Source: Flavobacterium akiainvivens | GTDB lineage: Bacteria > Bacteroidota > Bacteroidia > Flavobacteriales > Flavobacteriaceae | Assembly: GCF_001278115.1 (NCBI RefSeq) | Contig: NZ_LIYD01000005.1 | Coordinates: 1,846,807-1,910,806 of the forward strand | Reading direction: 5' to 3' | Length of the DNA: 64,000 nt | Part shown: positions 43,441-52,755 of the stretch, piece by piece | Position numbering within the stretch: position 1 is the stretch's first letter | Layout of the letters: every line of letters begins with the position of its first letter | The notes under the pieces: model-generated | Told to the model about the DNA's origin: nothing | What the model saw: the letters and a program-made list of their open reading frames with translations, nothing else | Database searches by the model: none | Translations under genes and position numbers: made by a program

Positions 43441-45974
43441 TGACCGCCGCCATAAGGCACTTTAGCATACTATTTGTTTTTTTTTTCGGCGCCCGCAGCT
43501 ACGGGCAGATCGAACAGAATAGTGTTGAGCTAAAGGTTATACTTCAAAATTTAGAAAAGCAGCACCATGTGCGCTTTAGCTATAACGAAGGCGAAATTTC
43601 TGCACACCACATTTTCCCCCCGCCCGAAAATATGCCCCTTAGCGCTAAGCTGGTTTACATACAAAACCGCACGCTACTGGGCTTTATGCGTATAAAGAAG
43701 TATATAGTGGTGTACAGGCCCCAAAAGCCGGTTATAGCACCCCTGTGCGGCTATGTGACTGATGAAATGGGCATGCCCATAAACAACGCCATTGTGCAGT
43801 ATAACGGCAAAAAACTGGCCACCGGCGCCGACGGTTATTTTGAGCTCCCTCCTGATAATTACAAGGATATTTATGTGGCCCATGATGGTTACATACAAAC
43901 TTTTGTGGCCGCCCAAAACCCCGATGGCGACTGCCAGAAGATTACCCTTGTGCTGGAACCCGTGCAAATGGAAGAGCTGGTAACTGAGCGTTTTATTGCC
44001 ACAGGTATTTCTAAAAAGGCTGACGGCAGCTATACTATACAACCTAAAAAATTTGGCATACTGCCCGGGCTTATTGAGCCTGATGTACTACAGGCCATGC
44101 AGCAGCTGCCGGGCATTACCAGCGTAGACGAAACGGTGAGCAACATAAACGTGCGCGGCGGCACACACGACCAGAACCTGTTTATGTGGAATGGCATACG
44201 CCTGTTCCAGACGGGGCATTTCTTTGGGCTTATATCTGCCTTAAACCCCAACCTGGCTCATAATATACGCATTGTAAAAAACGGTACACCGGCCTTTTAT
44301 GGCGAAAGCGTTTCGAGCGCTATAGATATTTCCAGCAGGCTTAATGATATAGGCGAAAACAGCGGCAGTGTATCATCTAACATGATTGGTGCCGATGCTT
44401 ATGCCAAGTTTAAAATCAATGAAAAAGCCGGGTTTGAAGTTACGGCCCGGCGTTCGTTTACTGATGTGCTTGATTTTCCTACCTATACCAACTATTCTAA
44501 ACGTATTTTCCAGAACACGGTGGTTACCGCCCTTGAAGGCAATGGCGATGTAAATTATAAAAGTGATAAGGAGTTTTATTTTTATGATTTTACCGTAGGC
44601 TATCACCAGAAAATTGGCAAACGCCACGACCTGTATGCCGATGTGATAGGCATTAACAATTCGCTCGATTTTACCCAGGGTACCATTACATCAAGCAACG
44701 TGGTTACACAAAACAGCAACCTTGACCAGCACACGCTGGGCGGCAGCATATCATGGCGCACGGTGTGGAATGACAGGCACAGCAGCGATGTAAATGTGTA
44801 CGGCTCATATTATAAAGTAGACGGCCGCAATGCTTCTATAGAATATGAGCAGGTTACCGAACAGGAAAACAACATACTTGATGCCGGTGTTAAGCTATCG
44901 CACCATTATAATTTTATGCCTGAGCTAACCCTGCACGGCGGCTACCAGTTTAACGAGATAGGTATAGAGAATACCGACAGGGTAAACCAGCCGCAGTACA
45001 GCCGCGAGGTTAAGGAAGTACTGCGCAGCCATGCCCTGATAGCCGAAGCCGAATACAAGCCCGAAAACAGCCTTCTGTATGGGCGTGCGGGCATTCGTGG
45101 CAATTATATTGAACAGCTGGGCAGGCTGTATGCCGAACCGCGCTTTCAGGTGGGGTATGCCTTTGCCCCGGGATGGAAACTTGAGGTTATGGGCGAACAA
45201 AAAAGCCAGAGCGCCAGCCAGGTGGTAGAGCTTCAGGGCGACTTTTTAGGTATTGAAAAACGCCGCTGGATATTAGCTAACGATAATGATATTCCACTAC
45301 AGCGCAGCAACCAGCTAAGTGCCGGCATTACTTTTAAGCAGCACGGATGGCTGTTTACCCTTGATAATTTTTATAAACGTGTGCGCGGCATTACCACCCT
45401 TGGGCAGGCATTCCAGGACCAGCTGGAGCAGGTGCAGGCCACAGGCAATTATACGGTTATAGGCAGTGAGTTTTTAGTCCAGAAACAGTTTTACGGTTTC
45501 AACACATGGCTTAGCTATACCTTTACCAACAACAATTATCGTTTTAAGGGTGTAGAGCCAAAGCATTTCCCCAGCAGTTTTGAAATAAGCCATTTGGTAA
45601 AGGGTGCGGTATCTTATGAGTTTAACAACCTTAAACTGTCGCTGGGCGGCAAGTGGTTTACCGGCAGGCCTTACACCCCACCCCTGCTGAGCATACCTAC
45701 CACCGATAATAACGGGCAGCCTGTTATTGCTTATGACTACCCTAATTCTGAAAACCTGGGTAACTTTCTTGAGGTCGATTTTTCGGCGCTATACACACTT
45801 CAGCTATCTGAAAAAGCGCATATGCAGGTGGGCCTATCGCTTATAAATGTGCTTGACAGGCGTAATATTATTAACCGCTACTACCGTATTAACAACACCA
45901 ACGGCGGTATAGAAATGGTTAATACCTATGCCTTGCAACGCACCCCAAATGCCATGATAAAAATTAGTTTTTAG
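43440..45974 (+). CDS. TonB-dependent receptor with N-terminal signalling domain
   Basis: The 844-residue receptor has a signal peptide (1-22, ending RSYGQ). A secretin/TonB short-N-terminal-like domain follows (about 25-90, VELKVILQNLEKQHHVRFSY), then a carboxypeptidase-like domain (about 100-175). The plug (about 195-300) has LQAMQQLPGITSVDETVSN, NVRGGTHDQNLFMWNG and YGESVSSAIDISSR, and the barrel ends in KISF. The signalling domain should contact the FecR protein. No SusD-like lipoprotein follows, so the ligand is more likely a siderophore, peptide or small molecule than a SusCD-type glycan. It overlaps the opposite gene by 11 nt. Confidence 0.93.
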   Translation: MTAAIRHFSILFVFFFGARSYGQIEQNSVELKVILQNLEKQHHVRFSYNEGEISAHHIFPPPENMPLSAKLVYIQNRTLLGFMRIKKYIVVYRPQKPVIAPLCGYVTDEMGMPINNAIVQYNGKKLATGADGYFELPPDNYKDIYVAHDGYIQTFVAAQNPDGDCQKITLVLEPVQMEELVTERFIATGISKKADGSYTIQPKKFGILPGLIEPDVLQAMQQLPGITSVDETVSNINVRGGTHDQNLFMWNGIRLFQTGHFFGLISALNPNLAHNIRIVKNGTPAFYGESVSSAIDISSRLNDIGENSGSVSSNMIGADAYAKFKINEKAGFEVTARRSFTDVLDFPTYTNYSKRIFQNTVVTALEGNGDVNYKSDKEFYFYDFTVGYHQKIGKRHDLYADVIGINNSLDFTQGTITSSNVVTQNSNLDQHTLGGSISWRTVWNDRHSSDVNVYGSYYKVDGRNASIEYEQVTEQENNILDAGVKLSHHYNFMPELTLHGGYQFNEIGIENTDRVNQPQYSREVKEVLRSHALIAEAEYKPENSLLYGRAGIRGNYIEQLGRLYAEPRFQVGYAFAPGWKLEVMGEQKSQSASQVVELQGDFLGIEKRRWILANDNDIPLQRSNQLSAGITFKQHGWLFTLDNFYKRVRGITTLGQAFQDQLEQVQATGNYTVIGSEFLVQKQFYGFNTWLSYTFTNNNYRFKGVEPKHFPSSFEISHLVKGAVSYEFNNLKLSLGGKWFTGRPYTPPLLSIPTTDNNGQPVIAYDYPNSENLGNFLEVDFSALYTLQLSEKAHMQVGLSLINVLDRRNIINRYYRINNTNGGIEMVNTYALQRTPNAMIKISF

Positions 45975-46497
45975 GTTTTACAGTAAACTCCAGTTCGCTA
46001 AGCTTTTGGGCAACAAACTGCGGGGTTATACTGTCTTTAAAGTTAGATATATTTTCGGCAGTAATATAAAAATCACCCTGCTTTAGCCGAACCGAAATAA
46101 ATTTAAATTCATGCTCATATTCTGCAAATGCCGGATGCGAAGATCCAACCTTCCATACCATAGCACTATATGCTGATGTGTTTATACTATCGATAGCTTC
46201 AATTTTATCATAAGCCCCTAATCCGGGATCGGAAATGGCCCAGTTAATATTGGTAGTTTCAACATTAAAATCAAAACCTGCATTTTTAAGCCCGGGTTCA
46301 GTAAACACTATATCCGGCCAGAATTCCTGTGTTGATTGTGCTCCAGGCGATTCCATAAAAGTTATGGGTTTATCCGGAACCAGCCTATGCTTTTCGGGTA
46401 TGTGAGATTTTACAATAACGGTTTGTTCTCCCACAGGAATTTTTACCGTGCTGCAGCCTATTGCAAAAACAATCACTATTATCAAACACTTTTTCAT
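45964..46497 (-). CDS. Hypothetical lipoprotein
   Basis: The 177-residue product has a lipobox FAIGC with Cys15 followed by STVKIP. The mature region is mixed alpha/beta, with FNVETTNINWAISDPGLGAY and FISVRLKQGDFYITAENISN. No family is recognised. Its 3' end overlaps the end of the convergent receptor gene by 11 nt, an unusual tail-to-tail overlap for two genes of separate function. Confidence 0.7.
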   Translation of the reverse strand: MKKCLIIVIVFAIGCSTVKIPVGEQTVIVKSHIPEKHRLVPDKPITFMESPGAQSTQEFWPDIVFTEPGLKNAGFDFNVETTNINWAISDPGLGAYDKIEAIDSINTSAYSAMVWKVGSSHPAFAEYEHEFKFISVRLKQGDFYITAENISNFKDSITPQFVAQKLSELEFTVKPKN

Positions 46498-46510
46498 ACT
46501 TCTAATATAA

Positions 46511-46540
46511 AAAAAATCCGCCCTGCTACAGCAGGGCGGA
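46511..46540 (-). terminator. Rho-independent terminator
   Basis: TCCGCCCTGC (46517-46526) and GCAGGGCGGA (46531-46540) form a strong stem with a U-tract on the minus strand. It serves the T9SS protein gene. Confidence 0.9.
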
Positions 46541-46565
46541 CCACTTATAAAGATGAACGAAACAA

Positions 46566-47939
46566 TTAATTCTTAACAATTTTTTGTACGCCTGTAGTAC
46601 CGTTGGCAAAATCTACCCTTACTACATAAATACCATTTTGAAGTGCAGAAAGGTCAAGCCTGTCTGTAGCACCTGTAAGCACTACCTGGCCCAGTGTATT
46701 GGTAACCGAAACGGCTTTAATTTCCTGGCCGTTTGCTGTAATAGTGGCTACATCATTAACAGGGTTTGGAGATATGGTAAATGCAGCTGCTGCAAAAGTT
46801 TCGGTATTTAATACATCTACCTCACCTGTAAAGTAAGCCGACAGCGGGAAATATCCCTGAGCACCTGTAAACTGTGCGGCAGGAACCCTCATTTTAAAAC
46901 TGTGCTCACCAGCCTCAAGGTTACCAAGTTCTACAACCCTTGTAGGTACTTTATCGCCCGGGCACCAGTTGTTCCAGCTCCAGGCTGAGTTAGTATCTGG
47001 CCTTGTGTTGTTAGTACCGTCGCACAGGTAATAAATACAGTTTGACTGGGTGTTGTAATCAAAGAAAGGCACGCAAGACAAACCGCCCGGCCTGTAAGAC
47101 AGTTTCTGAGCATTATCAAGATAAACATAATGCCACCTCCTGACATATTCCTCACCGCCAGAGTTAGAACCGTGGTTAGAATTGATAAAGTAAAACTTAG
47201 CGTTTTCTACCGGCTGGTTTAAGTAAAATGTAAATGTTTTCTCGGTTTGGCCTAAAACATCTGTACCGTCAAGGGTATAGTTTTTAAGTTCAAATTTGTG
47301 CGAAAGCGCATCAAACACCACAAGCTGTTCTTCATAGGTTCCACTTGAAACCAGCTCAAGAGAGCCACGGTATACATCCTGCCTGTTAGCGCATATTGTA
47401 GGATATTCTACAGCTGCACCACCCTGGCCGGGGCCACCCTGGTAACCCGCGATTTCAAATTCTATCCAAAAATCATACTGTTCTGCAAGAACCGGATGGT
47501 GTAAAATATTAAGCACATGGCTAATATCCCAGGTGTAAGGCACTTCTACATCGCCATCTGGCACCATAAACGGGGTAATAAAACGGCCAAGCTCAATCCT
47601 TTCGGTAACTGCGCCGAACTCGTAAGTTGTTTGGCCTGCCGGAACAAATGCAAGGTTTACGTTACCTATCCTGTCATAGTTATCACACAAAGATGCAGCG
47701 GTAACGTTTAGCGTAAGTGTGTTGCCAAAAGCAGCTATCTGCTCGTCAGTAAGCGGTTTTGCAACAGTTGTATTGCGTAGGCGTATGGCACCCTCAGGTA
47801 CGGGTTCATTTTCAACAAGTCCGCCATACATATTATAAAATACAGCGTTATCAAAAACCTGCAGCGAAGTAGATTCCTGGGCATTAGCCCCAAAACCAAA
47901 AAACGCCGCAAAAGAAAGTGCGAGTAATGTTTTTTTCAT
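46566..47939 (-). CDS. PNGase F-like glycoamidase with T9SS type A sorting domain
   Basis: The 457-residue protein has a signal peptide (1-20, ending ANAQ), a two-domain PNGase F-like body and a type A T9SS signal (about 388-457) starting FTISPNPVND and ending VQKIVKN. In the body, VPYTWDISHVLNILHHP and DFWIEFEIAGYQGG lie in the first domain. FINSNHGSNSGGEEYVRRWH and NWCPGDKVPTRVVELG in the second resemble the PNGase F core. Peptide:N-glycosidase F removes N-glycans from asparagine, so this would be an exported deglycosylase. Exact catalytic residues could not be verified by alignment. Confidence 0.72.
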   Translation of the reverse strand: MKKTLLALSFAAFFGFGANAQESTSLQVFDNAVFYNMYGGLVENEPVPEGAIRLRNTTVAKPLTDEQIAAFGNTLTLNVTAASLCDNYDRIGNVNLAFVPAGQTTYEFGAVTERIELGRFITPFMVPDGDVEVPYTWDISHVLNILHHPVLAEQYDFWIEFEIAGYQGGPGQGGAAVEYPTICANRQDVYRGSLELVSSGTYEEQLVVFDALSHKFELKNYTLDGTDVLGQTEKTFTFYLNQPVENAKFYFINSNHGSNSGGEEYVRRWHYVYLDNAQKLSYRPGGLSCVPFFDYNTQSNCIYYLCDGTNNTRPDTNSAWSWNNWCPGDKVPTRVVELGNLEAGEHSFKMRVPAAQFTGAQGYFPLSAYFTGEVDVLNTETFAAAAFTISPNPVNDVATITANGQEIKAVSVTNTLGQVVLTGATDRLDLSALQNGIYVVRVDFANGTTGVQKIVKN

Positions 47940-48056
47940 TCGAGTTAGTAAGTTTAAGGGGGCAATTTAAGTATTTTTTAATAAAATCTTCACATTATCC
48001 CGGCAAATGCTTCATTTTAACACACTAAAACACGAATTGAGCTATAAATGTTATAT

Positions 48057-49721
48057 TTAAAACTGGAAATAAATAAACGGTTGCGGCCCTGCCGATGCCG
48101 CGGCATACACCAGCCAGCAGGTAAGCCCCAAAAGCACGGCTTTAGCAACAAGTGGCGTTTTGTCGAAAGCGGTGCGCATGGCACGTGTAATGCCCTCCGG
48201 CAGGAAATGCCAGGCATAACCAATAGCCATAAGTATAAATACGTTTTTGTATCCCAGTATTATGGTTTCCCACTGTTCAGGAGCAAACGTAATATCGCCT
48301 ATGTTATGGATAAGCTCCAGGGCATTGGTGAAGTCTTTGGCGCGGAAGAATATCCAGCAGAATGCCACAAAGTGGAACGTGAGCAACACGCTGAAAAAGT
48401 TCCAGATACTGCCGCCAAAGGTTTTCTTATCGCTTTTTGAAGGGAAAAACTCTGCCCATATTTTGTGTACAGCAAGGGCTATGCCGTGCAGCGCACCCCA
48501 TATAATAAAACGCAGGCTGGCACCGTGCCACAAGCCGCCAAGCAGCATGGTGGTAAGCAGGTTTACATTGGTAAACATGGTTTTTTCGCGGGTTTTGCTC
48601 AGCACGAAGGTTAGTGTAAATACTGCAAGAGCTGAAACACCTAATATAAGCGGTATGTTGCTGGTGCGCGAAAAATTAATGCCAAACACTATAAGCCCGA
48701 AGAAAAACAACGCCGGAAATAAAAAGCCCCCAAAGCTGCCGTGTCGGTTGCCCCCTACTGATATGTAAAGAAAATCTTTTAGCCAGGTAGATAGCGATAT
48801 GTGCCACCTGCGCCAAAATTCGGTTATGCTGGCTGATTTGTATGGCGTACGGAAGTTGGTAGGCAACTTAAAGCCCAAAAGCAGCGCTATACCTATAGCC
48901 ATATCGCTATAGCCGCTAAAGTCGCAGTATATCTGTATGGTATAGCCGTAGGCCGCCATAAGGTTTTCAAACGGGGTGTAGGCGCTGGGCAGGTCAAACA
49001 CGCGGTCTACAAAGTTTATGGAGATATAATCAGATATTACCGTTTTCTTGATAAGGCCGCCAATGATGAGGAACAGCGCACGGTTAACGTCGTCTTTGGT
49101 AAGCTGTAGTTTGGCGTATATCTGCGGGATAAAGTCCTTTGCACGAACAATGGGCCCTGCCACCAGCTGCGGGAAGAACGACACAAAAAACAGGTAGTCT
49201 ATATAGTCTTTTGCCGGGGTGATTTCCTTTCGGTACACCTCTATAATGTATGATATACTCTGGAAGGTGTAGAACGAGATACCCACCGGCAGTATGATTT
49301 TATGGAACGTGTAATTCCATCCCATAAGGGCACTGCTGCTCTCTAATATAAAATTGGTATACTTAAAGTAGCCCAGGAACGTAAGGTTAACTATTACGCT
49401 AAACCACAGGTAGAGCCTGCGCTGCACGGGGCGTTCTTCCCTGTAAAGGAAAAAACTGAGGGTGTAATCTACCACCGATGACATTACCAACAACAGGAAA
49501 TACCACTCGCTGCACAGGTAGTAAAAATACAGCGAGAACGCCGCAGTGATTATCAGCCGCAGCTTAAAAGTATTGTGCACGGCAATATATACCGCATAAA
49601 ACAGCAGGAACAGCGCCAAAAACTTATCGGTGCTGAAAAGCATAGGTTTATCAGGGTCATACACAAACCACTGCACCACCTTATCCCATGTGAATTTCTG
49701 CAATAAATGATCAAGCCACAT
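48057..49721 (-). CDS. MBOAT-family membrane O-acyltransferase (AlgI/DltB-like)
   Basis: The 554-residue inner-membrane protein has about ten hydrophobic helices. The conserved MBOAT landmarks are YCDFSGYSDMAIGIALLLG (265-283), FWRRWHISLSTWLKDFLYI with His307, and GGLWHGAS with the catalytic His399. Such proteins pass acyl groups across the membrane to a periplasmic acceptor such as a polysaccharide or peptidoglycan. Its start overlaps the stop of the LysM-SGNH gene by one base. The upstream gene is another SGNH protein, so the three form an acylation operon like alginate algI-algJ/X or peptidoglycan patA-patB. Confidence 0.93.
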   Translation of the reverse strand: MWLDHLLQKFTWDKVVQWFVYDPDKPMLFSTDKFLALFLLFYAVYIAVHNTFKLRLIITAAFSLYFYYLCSEWYFLLLVMSSVVDYTLSFFLYREERPVQRRLYLWFSVIVNLTFLGYFKYTNFILESSSALMGWNYTFHKIILPVGISFYTFQSISYIIEVYRKEITPAKDYIDYLFFVSFFPQLVAGPIVRAKDFIPQIYAKLQLTKDDVNRALFLIIGGLIKKTVISDYISINFVDRVFDLPSAYTPFENLMAAYGYTIQIYCDFSGYSDMAIGIALLLGFKLPTNFRTPYKSASITEFWRRWHISLSTWLKDFLYISVGGNRHGSFGGFLFPALFFFGLIVFGINFSRTSNIPLILGVSALAVFTLTFVLSKTREKTMFTNVNLLTTMLLGGLWHGASLRFIIWGALHGIALAVHKIWAEFFPSKSDKKTFGGSIWNFFSVLLTFHFVAFCWIFFRAKDFTNALELIHNIGDITFAPEQWETIILGYKNVFILMAIGYAWHFLPEGITRAMRTAFDKTPLVAKAVLLGLTCWLVYAAASAGPQPFIYFQF

Positions 49722-51181
49722 TACTTCCTGTTTGTTTTAAAATTGTCGTATGCTTTAATAAATGCTTCAATAAATAGTTTGCCCTGCTTTTCGTAGCCAT
49801 CTTTGGTATAGTGCACCCTATCGGTACTGATAAACCCTTTTTTGGCATTGCGGGGCACACTGTACAGGCCACCCATTTCGCTGTACATATCCCAGGTTGC
49901 AAGGTTTTTCTCTGCTTCCTGCATGGCTATACCCTTGGCATAGGCCGCAGCAAATGTATTGGGGTATTTGCGTTTAAAGAGCGATGGCGGCGGTGTGGTT
50001 ATTAGTATGGCGGCATCCGGGCACTGCGCCCTTACATTAGCCACAAACTGGTTAAGCTGCTGTAAAAAGGCATCGGCGCCCATTTTGTCGAACGACTCGT
50101 TAGTGCCCAGCGAAATAACCACCAAATCAGGCTTCAGGGCCGGCAGCTGCTCAAAAAACAGAGGGAAACGGTTGTAATCGCTGGCCTTGGCACCGTTTAC
50201 ACCTATGGTGTGGTATACAATGCCCGGGGCATCATTTTCCAGCACCAGGCCGCTAAGGCTGTATTCTTTACGCTCGCCGTGGGGCAGCAGGTATATTTTA
50301 TCTATGGCAGCATCACTATGGTAATAGTGCGAAAGCGAATCGGCCTGTAGCGCCAGCGGTATAAATTCTGAGCGCTTTATTTCTTTCTTTTCTTTTTGGC
50401 TGGTGGGTATCTTAAGCGTTTTACCTGCACGGATGTTGTTGTTTTTAAGCCCGTTGGCACGTTTTAGCTCGGTTATGGTAACGCCATACTTTCGGGCTAT
50501 GCTACCCAGCACCTCGCCGCTTTTTATTTTGTGGTGGATTACCTTGGGCACCGTGCTTTCCATAATAATGGTTTTGCTGCTGGTAGCCATGTCAAACGCC
50601 TCCTCATTGCCCGGGGTAATAACCTTTATGGTGTTGAAGTTATAAGCGCTATCTTTAACGTTAAGCTCTACGGCAAAATTTTCATGGGTTTCAAGGGCTA
50701 TACCGCTAAGACCCACCTCCATATCAGGTTCGGCGGCATAAATCACGCGGCGGCTGTTCCATGAGGCGTTGCTTTTGTAGCGGGTATTGTAGGTGCCGTT
50801 AGTTTTTGCAAGCTGGTGCGGAAAGCTAAACCCGGCCCCACCGTTGCCATACTGCTCCTGCAGGCCTTTGCGTATACAGTTGGTAAACAAATCGGCCTGT
50901 ATGTGGCTGTCGCCAATGTGCACAATGTTTACATGCCCTTTGCCCTGCTCCTGCATGTAGTACAGCTTTTCAAAAAACAGGCTAAGCGATGATGTATTGG
51001 TAATATTGTTGGGGCCAGCCACCTCTATGCTGTCTATAAGCGTGGTAACAAGGCTGTCCATAGCCACCTCATCTACATCGGCAATGGCAATGCTGTCTGT
51101 TTCTACCTCAAGCGAGTCTACCTGTGCCATAACGGTACAGGTACACAACAGGCATAGTATGTACAGCAGTTTATTCAGCAT
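49721..51181 (-). CDS. SGNH/GDSL hydrolase with internal LysM domain
   Basis: The 486-residue protein has a signal peptide (1-19, ending VMAQ). An SGNH esterase/acyltransferase core holds GDS at 90-92 (VHIGDSHIQAD), GTN at 359-361 (ISLGTNESF) and the Asp454/His457 pair (STDRVHYTKDG). A LysM domain (about 215-258, VIHHKIKSGEVLGSIARKYG) is nested between the first and third SGNH blocks. It probably acts in the periplasm, transferring or removing acyl groups delivered by the MBOAT protein, with LysM tethering it to peptidoglycan. It is coupled to both operon neighbours by overlaps of 11 nt and 1 nt. Confidence 0.88.
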   Translation of the reverse strand: MLNKLLYILCLLCTCTVMAQVDSLEVETDSIAIADVDEVAMDSLVTTLIDSIEVAGPNNITNTSSLSLFFEKLYYMQEQGKGHVNIVHIGDSHIQADLFTNCIRKGLQEQYGNGGAGFSFPHQLAKTNGTYNTRYKSNASWNSRRVIYAAEPDMEVGLSGIALETHENFAVELNVKDSAYNFNTIKVITPGNEEAFDMATSSKTIIMESTVPKVIHHKIKSGEVLGSIARKYGVTITELKRANGLKNNNIRAGKTLKIPTSQKEKKEIKRSEFIPLALQADSLSHYYHSDAAIDKIYLLPHGERKEYSLSGLVLENDAPGIVYHTIGVNGAKASDYNRFPLFFEQLPALKPDLVVISLGTNESFDKMGADAFLQQLNQFVANVRAQCPDAAILITTPPPSLFKRKYPNTFAAAYAKGIAMQEAEKNLATWDMYSEMGGLYSVPRNAKKGFISTDRVHYTKDGYEKQGKLFIEAFIKAYDNFKTNRK

Positions 51182-52730
51182 TTGTAGTGGTAGTGTCTAT
51201 CCTTCGGGTTACAGAATCCGGCCTTGGCGCCGTTCTTACCGGCTTGGGGTGTTGTACCGGCTGCACGGGCTGTACAGGCGTTTTGGTTTCCGGCTTAACT
51301 GAATCAGGCTGCGGTGCAGGTTTGGGCTTCTCCGGGCCTTTTTTTCCGCGCAGGCGCTTGTAGGTTTCATAACCGTCGTTTATCTGGCTGTAAATAAGCC
51401 CCGATACCTTTTTGGCACCGCGCATATTAAAGTGCGTATAGTCTTTATTGGCAAGGGCCGGAACTTCCTGCTCTACCCATTTAACCATAGAGCCATCGCC
51501 GCCCATAAGGGTGTACAGGTTTACGTAAGCCGACTGCGTTTGCACCGCATAGCGCTTTTGCGCCAGGGCAAGCGGCACCACGGCCGAGTCGGTTTTCATC
51601 TCGGTATCGTACTTGGTTGACTTATCGGCAGTTGAAACCACGAGTATAGTTACACCAGGGAAGCATTCGCGCAGGTGATTTACCACGGTAGCCATGCGTT
51701 TTTCATACCAGCTGTAGTTAAGTTTGCCGTAGTTAAGCACGTTTGTACCGTAATGCAGTATTACCAGGTCATACCCCAGCTTATCGTTAAACGACTTCAT
51801 AAGGGCGGTGTTAAGCGTGCCGTTTGGCAGGCCAGAGTTGCCTCGTGTGCCAAAGTTATCTACGTGTACGCCCTTGCCATCGTCAAAATTAAAGCCGTAA
51901 ACAGGTATGGTATCAGCCTTTATAAAGTCGGCTTTAAAACCTTTTACGTTATCAGCAAGCCTCATGGTGTTGAGCAGGCCGGTTGGGTTTAGCTTCTTGG
52001 TAAGGGTATCGTTGCCTATAATCACATTAAGGCTGGCCTTAGTATTACCGCTGCGCCCGTAAAACAGCGTAGGGTTGTTAAGCGAACTGATATGTGGCTT
52101 GTTAACCGCCTTAAATTTAATCCACACCGGGTTAACGGTATCGTGCTTTGCAAAAAACACGTGGCCGGTAATGCCAAACGGCTTCGGAGGGTTCTTTACC
52201 TTAAGGTAGCTTACGGTTTTCCAGTTGTTAGAATACTGGTGGGTTAGCGTACTGCGCGATGGTGCGCTTTCTGATGTAATGTTTACAAAGCCCACGCCCT
52301 CTCCGCCAAAACGGCTTTGAAGCTCTTCGCGCAGGTCTTTTACAATCAGGTCGCCATCGGTCATTGAGTCGCCAAAATAGGCTATGCGCACATTGCCCTG
52401 GCCTGTGGTTTCAAGCTGCAACAGCTTTTCATAAAACTCCACCAGGTTTTGGTTGCCCTTGTAGTTTTCAAAATCCTCGGTGGGGAATTTAATGCCGTTT
52501 ACCGCCGCAAGGTGAATGGGCGATGATTTGGCAAGGGTATCTCCGGCAGAATCATCTATAGTATCGTTAACCGCCTCAAGCATAAGGCTGTCTACCACCA
52601 CGTTTTTGGTATTGCCGGTGGTTTCGGTAAATATCTTTTCGGGCAGCACCTCCTGAAAGCCCAGGAAGGCAGCCACGGCAAGCACCACTATAATATATGA
52701 CTGGGAAAAATATGATTTGTCCTGGCTCAC
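51171..52730 (-). CDS. Membrane-anchored SGNH/GDSL hydrolase
   Basis: The first gene of the acylation operon encodes 519 residues. One N-terminal membrane helix (about 11-25) anchors it. The SGNH core has GDS at 120-122 (AYFGDSMTDGD), GTN at 328-330 (LHYGTNVLNY) and His433 (DYTHFNMRGAK). The C-terminal tail (about 463-519) is rich in Pro, Val and Thr and probably extended. With a second SGNH protein and an MBOAT downstream, it is likely the periplasmic acyltransferase or esterase of the pathway. Its 3' end overlaps the next start by 11 nt. Confidence 0.88.
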   Translation of the reverse strand: MSQDKSYFSQSYIIVVLAVAAFLGFQEVLPEKIFTETTGNTKNVVVDSLMLEAVNDTIDDSAGDTLAKSSPIHLAAVNGIKFPTEDFENYKGNQNLVEFYEKLLQLETTGQGNVRIAYFGDSMTDGDLIVKDLREELQSRFGGEGVGFVNITSESAPSRSTLTHQYSNNWKTVSYLKVKNPPKPFGITGHVFFAKHDTVNPVWIKFKAVNKPHISSLNNPTLFYGRSGNTKASLNVIIGNDTLTKKLNPTGLLNTMRLADNVKGFKADFIKADTIPVYGFNFDDGKGVHVDNFGTRGNSGLPNGTLNTALMKSFNDKLGYDLVILHYGTNVLNYGKLNYSWYEKRMATVVNHLRECFPGVTILVVSTADKSTKYDTEMKTDSAVVPLALAQKRYAVQTQSAYVNLYTLMGGDGSMVKWVEQEVPALANKDYTHFNMRGAKKVSGLIYSQINDGYETYKRLRGKKGPEKPKPAPQPDSVKPETKTPVQPVQPVQHPKPVRTAPRPDSVTRRIDTTTTNAE

Positions 52731-52755
52731 GGTGTCTTAATAGTTTTAGGGAGAA

